Below are positions 21,691 to 27,910 of a stretch of 33,492 bases of DNA, one piece after another. The notes beneath the pieces are model-generated. The model made no database searches. It was not told the origin of the DNA and was given only the letters and a program-made list of their open reading frames with translations. Both the position numbers and the translations under genes were made by a program. Source of the DNA: Micromonospora sp. KC723 (lineage in GTDB: Bacteria > Actinomycetota > Actinomycetes > Mycobacteriales > Micromonosporaceae); contig NZ_SMKD01000060.1 of the NCBI RefSeq assembly GCF_004348595.1, forward strand, positions 1-33,492, read 5' to 3'. Numbering within the stretch: position 1 is the first letter of the stretch; each line of letters starts with the position of its first letter.

Positions 21691-24600
21691 TCAGTCGTCG
21701 TTGCTGATGGTGCCGGTCGCCAGTGGGTCGGCGTACCGCAGGTGCAACGGACCGGCGACCGCGACGGCCATCGTCTCGTCCGCCTCGGCCCGCCGGTCAC
21801 CCCGGACGGTGACCGGGAAGGCCAGCGAGCTCTGCCCGGCGGGCAGCACCCGACATCCAACGTACGGGGTGAAGTCCGACCAAGGCAGCGCGCTCAGGCC
21901 GACGGTGGCGGCGCAGAGCGTCGTCGGCTGGGACAGCGGCCGGGAGACGGTCACCTGGAACGTCAGCGTGCGGTCGCCCTTGTCGCCCTCCACCACCGAC
22001 GCGTCGGCGACCCGCAGCGACGGCTGTGCGCGGAACCGGGCGACCGACGGGTCGTGGTCGCTGGCACCGCGCGATCCGTCACCGGTGTGCTCCGCCGGCC
22101 AGTCGGCGTTGACGTGCGCCGTGCGCACCTGCACCAGGTCGTCGTGGAGGGTGTCGTTGACGAAGATGCTGTCCAGCGTCTGCGCCGAGCCCTGGAAGCT
22201 GTACGAGTACGCCGCCGACGGCACGTCCGCCACCAGGCTGTCCCAGAGGTTGTGCAGGCCCGCCCGGTAGAGCGGGGCCAACTGGTCCGAGGGGGTCGGG
22301 TTCGCGCCGGTGGCGATCGGGTCGTCCGGGCGGGGAAAGACGTTCAGGTCCCCGCCGTACACCACCCGGGCGTGCGGGTCCGACTCCTCGACGGCGGTGA
22401 CGATCGCGGCCCCGTACGCGGCCTGCTCGGTGCGTTGCCCGACCCGGCTGTCCGGCCCGGAGGAGTAGTGGTTGCTCAGCGCGTACAGCACGAAGGACTC
22501 CGCCGATCCCGGCGCCGCCCGCACCACGAACCTGCCCAACTGCGGGGCACGGGTGTAGACGTTGGTCCCGTCCCGGCCGGTCGACGTGTCGGTATCGGCC
22601 GGCAGTTGCGCGTTGAGCGCCTTCGGGTTCTGCACGTCCGCGTTGGACGGCAGCCCCGCCGCGCGGTACCGCACCGACGGGGCGGTACCGAACAGCGGGT
22701 CGGCGGCGGTCACCGGGGCCAGCGACAGCCGGTCCGTCCGGTAGAGGAACGCCGACGTGATCCCCCGGGCGTCCGCGCCCGTCCGGTCGTACGCGGCGGC
22801 GTACGCCGGGCCACCGCCGGCGGCCACGGTCAGCGCCAACTCCTGCAGGGTGTCCGGGGCTCCGTCGGCGTCGTTGCGGTCACCGCAGACCAGCCGATTG
22901 CCGGAGACCGCGCAGATGTCCTGGTCCTCGGCCTCCTGCACCAGGATCAGGTCCGGGGCGTGCAGGTCGTTGCGGATCTGGTCGGCGAGCGCCGCCAGGT
23001 GCTGGTGGTAGTCCTCCTCGCTGGCCGGCACGTAGTCGAACGGCGGGCTCACCCCGGTGCAGCCCGCGTTGCCGGCGAAGTCGCAGCCGTCGAACGGGTC
23101 GTCCCGGTGGTCGTAGAGGTTCTCCACGTTGTAGGTCGCCACGGCCACCTCGCGGTGCCGGTCGGCCGGCTTCGGCGGGCTGTTCCGCGACGGGTCGACG
23201 CCGGCGGTCAGAGAAACCGCCTCCGGCTGCACACTGAACTTGTTGAAGCCGTAGGAGACCGCCCCGTACCCGTCGGCGGCGACCGTGTCGAAGGCGCGGG
23301 CCGGCGGGAGCAGCGCCGTCGAGTCCCCGGCGGTGGCCTTCACCCCGCCGCCGCCGAGCAGGATCCGCTGGCCGTTGCCGTTGTCGAAGAGCCGCTCCGG
23401 CACGTCGTCGAGCGGGTGCGCGTCCCGGAACACCCGGCGGGCGTACGCGTCGGTCCGCTTCAGCAGCGGGTCGTCCCGATCCACCACCCAGATCTCCGAG
23501 TCGGCGGTGGAGCCGAAGACATCCCGGGGCCCGGTCACCGCACTGCCGGCGCGGACCCGCGTCCGGGCGCCCTCGTGCCGCTCCCAGAACCGGTCCGCGT
23601 CGGCCGCCTCCGCCGGCGGGACCGCGTCGGCCACCGTCACGGCGGTGTTCACGTCCAGGCCGGAGTCCAGTTTGCGCACCAGGGAGGCGCTGGAGAGCTG
23701 CGTCTGGTTGAAGTACTCCGACACCCGGCCGCGCAGCACCACCTCGTCACCGACGGTTGGCGGGTAGCCGCCGATCAGGGTGGTGAACGACCCGGTGAAG
23801 ACGAAGATCCCGTCGGAGGTGAGCGGGTCGCCGTCCTCGGTGCCCCGGCGGCTCTGCAGGTAGAAACCGTGCTGGTCGGCCCCGGCGGAGGTGCGGGTGA
23901 GCGACTTCTGCGTGATCACGCCCCGCACGTCGTACAGGGCGGAGCTGGTGCCGTTGCCGCTGGCCGGGGCGAGCGGAGACCGGTCGGTGCGGCCGTTCTC
24001 GTCGTCGCCGGTACGGCCCTGCACCTCGCCCACCGACAGCAATGGGGTGGCCTGCACGGTGAAAGCGCAGGTCGCGGTGCCGCCGTCGGCGTCGGTGGCG
24101 GTCACCGTGACCGCGTACGCACCGGCGGGCAGGCCGTTGGCGGTGACGGTGGCGGTGGCCGTACCGCCGGCGGCGGTGGCCGGGGTGAACGCCGTACGGG
24201 TGATCGTGCCGGCCGTGGGCGTCGGGGTGACCGAGGTGACCGCGAGGTCGACGACGGTGTCGTCCGTGTCGGTGGCGGTGACCTGGCGGTTGGCGGTCGC
24301 GCCCGCTTCCACGGTCAGCGTGCCGCCACAGTTCAGGCTGGCCGGCTGGTCGACCGGGCCGCCGCCGGCCACCGAGTGCGTGCCCAGACCGTCGAAGGTG
24401 TCGGTCGGGAAGCCCGCCCACTGGGCGGCGGGGTCGACCGCGTCGGATGGGTCGGTGTCCCCGGCGGAAACCGACGGCAGCCGGCGCAGCGTGTTGTCGG
24501 CGGTGCTGGTGAGCCCGCTGCCCCACTCGGTGCCCGGGTCGACGCCGACCTGGCCGACCGAGTCGAGCACCGCGCCGCCCTTGCGCAGCACGATCGCGTC

Positions 24601-24963
24601 GTCGCCGTTGAACAGCGCGGAGGCGTAGGTCTGGTCAGCCTGGGCCAGGATCGCCGGGGCGGCCGACGAGGCGGCGAAGACGAACACGTCGCCGGGGGCG
24701 ACGGTGCCGCCGAGCGCCACGGTGGTGGCCGTGGTGGCGCCGTTGAAGTACAGCTGGAGCTGGTAGCCGCCGGCCGTCAGGTCCACCGCGGCGGCGGTGC
24801 CGTTGAACAGCTCGATCGCCTTGTTGTTGGACGAGCCCTCGACGTACTCCGAGATGAACAGGTCGGTGGGCGCGGCGCTGGCCGCGACCGGTGCGACGCC
24901 GACCCCCGCGAGGGTGACGGCGGCGGCTGTGGCGAGCGCGGCGTATCTGCGGCGCGGGCGCAT
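21691..24963 (-). CDS. Secreted multidomain endonuclease (ExeM/NucH family)
   Basis: A 1090-residue exported protein. Signal peptide: MRPRRRYAALATAAAVTLAG to VAASAA (cleavage near 31). Then a lamin-tail domain (TDLFISEYVEGSSNNKAIEL, ~35-170), an Ig-like Thr/Ala-rich segment (~210-320), an OB-fold/YhcR-like region (YDVRGVITQKSLTRT, ~335-450) and an endonuclease/exonuclease/phosphatase domain (~580-930). The last has VAVATYNVENLYDH, ILVQEAEDQ, YALSNHYSSG, YGGDLNVFPRPDD and ASDHDPSVARF, giving the catalytic Asn, Glu, His, Asp and Asp-His. A Calx-beta-like domain (~965-1090) ends it; no sortase signal. It probably degrades extracellular DNA for nutrients or in biofilm turnover. ATG at 24963 has GGAGG four bases upstream. 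Confidence 0.92.
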   Translation of the reverse strand: MRPRRRYAALATAAAVTLAGVGVAPVAASAAPTDLFISEYVEGSSNNKAIELFNGTAAAVDLTAGGYQLQLYFNGATTATTVALGGTVAPGDVFVFAASSAAPAILAQADQTYASALFNGDDAIVLRKGGAVLDSVGQVGVDPGTEWGSGLTSTADNTLRRLPSVSAGDTDPSDAVDPAAQWAGFPTDTFDGLGTHSVAGGGPVDQPASLNCGGTLTVEAGATANRQVTATDTDDTVVDLAVTSVTPTPTAGTITRTAFTPATAAGGTATATVTANGLPAGAYAVTVTATDADGGTATCAFTVQATPLLSVGEVQGRTGDDENGRTDRSPLAPASGNGTSSALYDVRGVITQKSLTRTSAGADQHGFYLQSRRGTEDGDPLTSDGIFVFTGSFTTLIGGYPPTVGDEVVLRGRVSEYFNQTQLSSASLVRKLDSGLDVNTAVTVADAVPPAEAADADRFWERHEGARTRVRAGSAVTGPRDVFGSTADSEIWVVDRDDPLLKRTDAYARRVFRDAHPLDDVPERLFDNGNGQRILLGGGGVKATAGDSTALLPPARAFDTVAADGYGAVSYGFNKFSVQPEAVSLTAGVDPSRNSPPKPADRHREVAVATYNVENLYDHRDDPFDGCDFAGNAGCTGVSPPFDYVPASEEDYHQHLAALADQIRNDLHAPDLILVQEAEDQDICAVSGNRLVCGDRNDADGAPDTLQELALTVAAGGGPAYAAAYDRTGADARGITSAFLYRTDRLSLAPVTAADPLFGTAPSVRYRAAGLPSNADVQNPKALNAQLPADTDTSTGRDGTNVYTRAPQLGRFVVRAAPGSAESFVLYALSNHYSSGPDSRVGQRTEQAAYGAAIVTAVEESDPHARVVYGGDLNVFPRPDDPIATGANPTPSDQLAPLYRAGLHNLWDSLVADVPSAAYSYSFQGSAQTLDSIFVNDTLHDDLVQVRTAHVNADWPAEHTGDGSRGASDHDPSVARFRAQPSLRVADASVVEGDKGDRTLTFQVTVSRPLSQPTTLCAATVGLSALPWSDFTPYVGCRVLPAGQSSLAFPVTVRGDRRAEADETMAVAVAGPLHLRYADPLATGTISNDD

Positions 24964-25063
24964 GGGGCCTCCACGATGGGTGGACGTGAACCCACGCACG
25001 TTAAGCGTCGCCGTTGGCCGCCGTCCATCCCCCGGGCGGCGATGTGGTGAATTGCCGTTAAGG

Positions 25064-26080
25064 TCAGCGGGTCGGGTCGAGGCGGTGCACCAGTTCCGCG
25101 ACGTCCACGCTGTACTCGCACCACTCCCGGTCGGGGCGGTAGCCCAGCTCGGCGTTCACCTTCAGCATGGCCTCGTTGGCCTGCGCGTTCCAAGTCTGCA
25201 CCTCGACCAGCTCGGGCTCGGCCGAGCGCAGCTCCAGCAGCATCCGGGCCTTGATCGCCCGGTCGATGCCGTAACCGCGGTGATCCTGCACCACGATGGT
25301 GTCGTACTGGTCGGCGCGGGTGGGGTGCTGTGCCGGCACCACCACCTCGGTCAACCCGGCCACCTCCCCGGTCTGCTCGTGCAGGGCCAGCACGATGTAC
25401 GGCTTCATGCCGCGCCGGTGCAGGGTGTCCAGGCTGTCCCGCAGTCGCTGCGGATCGTACGAGCTGGGACGCAGCTCACCGTCACCGACGTCACGCACCT
25501 CGGCCTTGGCCCGGGCGTACGCCTCGATGAGCTCGTCCGGCGGCCCGCCCGGGCAGAACTCCAGGTGGTACCCGGCGCCCACCCCGCCGGCCATCTCGGT
25601 CAGCGCCGGCCAGTCCACCGAGGTCAGGTCGAGCACGCTGCGGGTCTCGACGTACTCCCGGGCGAAACCGAGCGACTCGTAGAAGGCGACGGCCGGCGTG
25701 TCACCGACCACCTCGACGCCGATCGACCGGAAACCCTCCTGGTAGACCCGGCGGGCCGCGGTCAACACCAGTTGCCGGCCCAGGCCGGTGCGGCGCACCG
25801 ACGGGTGCACCAGCACCTCCAGCACGCCGATATCCCCGAGCAGCAGCACGTGCACGTGCCCCAGGATCCGGCCGGGGGTGCCGTCGGGGTCGGGACTGCC
25901 CTCGGCGACCCACGAGATCCGCCGTTCGCCCGGCATCACCTCGGAGAGGTACTCCCGCAGCGAACCCTCCCGCCAGGGCGGATCCTGCGGAAGGTCCGCC
26001 GCCAGGACCGCGTTCAGCGTCTCCAGTACAGACCCGATCTCGTCGGACGACGCGGTCCGGGGATCCCACTCGCGCACCAT
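25064..26080 (-). CDS. Tandem GNAT-family N-acetyltransferase
   Basis: The 338-residue protein holds two GNAT folds. The first (~1-165) has IGVLEVLVHPSVRRTGLGRQ, the acetyl-CoA pyrophosphate loop, and AVAFYESLGF. The second (~185-335) has YDTIVVQDHRGYGIDRAIKA, a looser version (RGYGID), and ANEAMLKVNAELGYRP. The arrangement recalls mycothiol synthase MshD and other double-GNAT proteins, in which often only one half is catalytic. Substrate unknown. I chose ATG at 26080; the adjacent GTG at 26083 is nearly equal, and no ribosome site decides between them. A 12-bp palindrome lies just upstream. Confidence 0.85.
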   Translation of the reverse strand: MVREWDPRTASSDEIGSVLETLNAVLAADLPQDPPWREGSLREYLSEVMPGERRISWVAEGSPDPDGTPGRILGHVHVLLLGDIGVLEVLVHPSVRRTGLGRQLVLTAARRVYQEGFRSIGVEVVGDTPAVAFYESLGFAREYVETRSVLDLTSVDWPALTEMAGGVGAGYHLEFCPGGPPDELIEAYARAKAEVRDVGDGELRPSSYDPQRLRDSLDTLHRRGMKPYIVLALHEQTGEVAGLTEVVVPAQHPTRADQYDTIVVQDHRGYGIDRAIKARMLLELRSAEPELVEVQTWNAQANEAMLKVNAELGYRPDREWCEYSVDVAELVHRLDPTR

Positions 26081-26091
26081 CACCCGTACAG

Positions 26092-26103
26092 CTTGCCGGC
26101 AAG
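26092..26103. promoter_or_regulatory. 12-bp palindrome upstream of GNAT gene
   Basis: CTTGCCGGCAAG is a perfect palindrome lying 11 bases before the GNAT ATG on the minus strand. It could be an operator or chance. Confidence 0.3.
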
Positions 26104-26152
26104 AGCAGCCCGGGGGAAGTGTCCGGTCCGGCAATGTATGCGGTCGATCACG

Positions 26153-27502
26153 TCACGTACGGCTGGCCCGCCCGTACTCGTTGGCCTTGTCGAACACGTC
26201 CGTGGCGTAACGGCGTACGTCGTTGTAGGACAGGATGGCGCCCCACCAGTCACCCGGGACGGTCATGTTCCGGCCGCCCTTGCACAGGTACCTGCCGGCG
26301 GCCAGCGCCGCGTCGTCCAGGTCGTGCGGGTCCTTCCGGCCGTCGTTGTCGGCGTCCGCGCCGATCTCCTGCCAGGTGGTCGGGATGAACTGCATCGGCC
26401 CGATCGCCCGGTCGTAGGTGGTGTCCCGGTCGAACAGCCCCCGGTCGGTGTCCCGGATCAGGGAACGGCCGCCGTTGCCGTCGAGCGGGTCGCCGATGAT
26501 CTCCGGCTCGGCCCGTCCGGTGGACTTCAGCGTGGCGCCGTTGGCCTGCCCGTGCCGGGACTCGACGTACCCGATCGCGGCGAGGGTGGTCCAGCTCAGC
26601 TGGCAGCCGCGGTTCGTCTCGGCCAGCGCCAGCTCGGCGTAGCCGTACGCCTGCATCGCCACCGGGGAGACCCCCACCTTGGCGCCGGTGACGCGCGCCC
26701 AGTCGGCGATCACGTCAGCCGGACGTGCGGTGCCGGGAATGGCCGTCGGGCCGCTCGTCGGCCCGCCACCCGGGACGGCGGTGGCGGGGAACCCGGGGGA
26801 CACGGGCGGTCCGGGGACCACCGCGGCGGCGGTGGCGTCGGGCAGCGCCCCCGGTGCGGGCACCACGGCGGCGGCCGTGTCGGTCGCGTCCACGGCGACC
26901 GGCTTCGTGGACCGCACGGCCGACGGGACCACCACGGCGCCCACCGCGCCGGTGGTGGCGACCAGCGCGAAGAGGAACACCCCGGCCAGGGTCAGCCGGC
27001 CGCTGGGCCGTCGGGCCCAGGCCCGGGTGGCCTTGGCCGCGCCGGCCAACGCCTGCCGGGGCGGGGGCAGCCGGACGGCGTGCGCGAACGGCACCCGCCG
27101 CCTCCGCCCCGCACTCCTGGCCGCCTCGTCCTCGGCGGCGTCGTCTCCGGCCGTGCCGGCCTCCGCAGCGGCCGCTTCGGACCCCCCGGCCTTCGGCCCG
27201 TCGGGTTTCGGCGCGCCGGCCGTCGCGGGCTCGGCCGTCGGGGTCTCGACCGGTGCGGGCTCGGCCGGTGCGGCCTCGACCGGTGCGGCCTCGACCGGTG
27301 CGGCCTCGGCCGTCGCGGTCTCCGCCGGGCCGGCCGTCGCGGGGCGCGCCTCGTCCGGACCGGGACGGCCGGGGCGGGGTGGCGGCGCCGGGTCGGGCGC
27401 GGCGCCGGAGCTGCCGAGCGGCCCGTCGGGCGGCGTCGCCGGTCGCAGGGGTCGCACCCTCGCACTCTCCTCGCCGCTGGCCACCCGTCGAGTATCACCC
27501 AT
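26153..27502 (-). CDS. Membrane-anchored lytic transglycosylase (MltB/SLT-like)
   Basis: The 449-residue protein has a long N-terminal cytoplasmic part rich in Ala, Pro and Glu with VEAAP repeats (~62-95), one membrane helix LTLAGVFLFALVATTGAVGA (~175-194), a Pro/Gly/Ala linker and an outer catalytic domain. That domain shows LSWTTLAAIGYVESRHGQAN (~308-327; Glu of YVES is the predicted acid), then GPMQFIPTTWQEIGADADND and DLDDAALAAGRYLC, a pattern of actinobacterial MltB-like transglycosylases. It cleaves peptidoglycan glycan strands, for growth or spore outgrowth. The ATG at 27502 has a GGGGGG ribosome site. Divergent from the FmdB gene, starts 38 bp apart. Confidence 0.9.
   Translation of the reverse strand: MGDTRRVASGEESARVRPLRPATPPDGPLGSSGAAPDPAPPPRPGRPGPDEARPATAGPAETATAEAAPVEAAPVEAAPAEPAPVETPTAEPATAGAPKPDGPKAGGSEAAAAEAGTAGDDAAEDEAARSAGRRRRVPFAHAVRLPPPRQALAGAAKATRAWARRPSGRLTLAGVFLFALVATTGAVGAVVVPSAVRSTKPVAVDATDTAAAVVPAPGALPDATAAAVVPGPPVSPGFPATAVPGGGPTSGPTAIPGTARPADVIADWARVTGAKVGVSPVAMQAYGYAELALAETNRGCQLSWTTLAAIGYVESRHGQANGATLKSTGRAEPEIIGDPLDGNGGRSLIRDTDRGLFDRDTTYDRAIGPMQFIPTTWQEIGADADNDGRKDPHDLDDAALAAGRYLCKGGRNMTVPGDWWGAILSYNDVRRYATDVFDKANEYGRASRT
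27229..27318 (-). repeat. 15-bp tandem repeat inside transglycosylase gene
   Basis: Six units of 15 bp; two (27274-27288 and 27289-27303, CCTCGACCGGTGCGG) are identical and the others differ at a few positions. They encode the VEAAP-type pentapeptides of the cytoplasmic linker, so length changes stay in frame. Confidence 0.85.
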
Positions 27503-27528
27503 GCCCCCCGGAACGGCAGGGCCGGTCG

Positions 27529-27534
27529 TACGCT
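27529..27534 (+). promoter_or_regulatory. Candidate leaderless -10 box for FmdB gene
   Basis: TACGCT ends six bases before the ATG at 27541, identical in sequence and spacing to the box before proline dehydrogenase. There is no ribosome site. Confidence 0.5.
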
Positions 27535-27540
27535 GAACGC

Positions 27541-27765
27541 ATGCCCCGGTACGAGTTCCGCTGCCGCGCCTGCGGCGACACCTTCGAGGTCAACCGTCCG
27601 ATGGCCCACGCCGGTGAGCCGGCGTCCTGTCCACAGGGGCACGCCGACACGGTCAAGCTCCTCTCCACCGTCGCGGTCACCGGTCGAGGTGGCGCGGGAG
27701 TCCGGTCCGCCGCCCCGGCGGCCCCGGCCGGCGGGGGTTGCTGCGGCGGCGGCTGCTGCGGCTGA
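27541..27765 (+). CDS. FmdB-family zinc-ribbon protein
   Basis: The 74-residue protein starts MPRYEFRCRACGDTFEV, the family opening, with CxxC, followed by ASCPQGH (~33-39), completing a putative zinc-ribbon knuckle. A Gly/Ala-rich stretch leads to a tail GGGCCGGGCCG with four more cysteines, often seen in this family. The role is not well understood; FmdB was named from a formamide-induced operon regulator. The ATG at 27541 is supported by homology and by the -10 box six bases upstream. Confidence 0.9.
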   Translation: MPRYEFRCRACGDTFEVNRPMAHAGEPASCPQGHADTVKLLSTVAVTGRGGAGVRSAAPAAPAGGGCCGGGCCG

Positions 27766-27883
27766 CCGTCGCCGCCGGCCGGGCGTCCCGTCGTGCCGCC
27801 GCCTGGTGGGACGGCGCCTTGGGGCGGACGCCGCCCAGCCGTTCTCACGATGCGTGACGGTCTGACCATAGGGCAGTATCGAA

Positions 27884-27895
27884 CCTGACGTCAGG
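27884..27895. promoter_or_regulatory. 12-bp palindrome before cyclase/ATPase gene
   Basis: CCTGACGTCAGG is a perfect palindrome directly upstream of the ribosome site (CGGAGG, 27897-27902). A weak promoter (GTGACG 27854-27859, TATCGA 27877-27882, spacer 17) would start transcription inside it, so it may be an operator. Confidence 0.35.
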
Positions 27896-27910
27896 GCGGA
27901 GGTGCCACGC

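Noticed and set aside
24981..24991. PHO-box-like GTTCACGTCCA upstream of the nuclease gene
   Set aside because: Only one 11-bp unit is present; PhoP sites need at least two adjacent units, and the other candidate is about 50 bp away.
27627..27635. DnaA-box-like CTGTCCACA
   Set aside because: It is isolated, has a mismatch and lies inside the FmdB coding region.
24797..27865. A 1022-codon plus-strand open frame
   Set aside because: It runs antisense through the nuclease, GNAT and transglycosylase genes and translates to Arg/Gly/Val-rich sequence without motifs, a GC-bias shadow.
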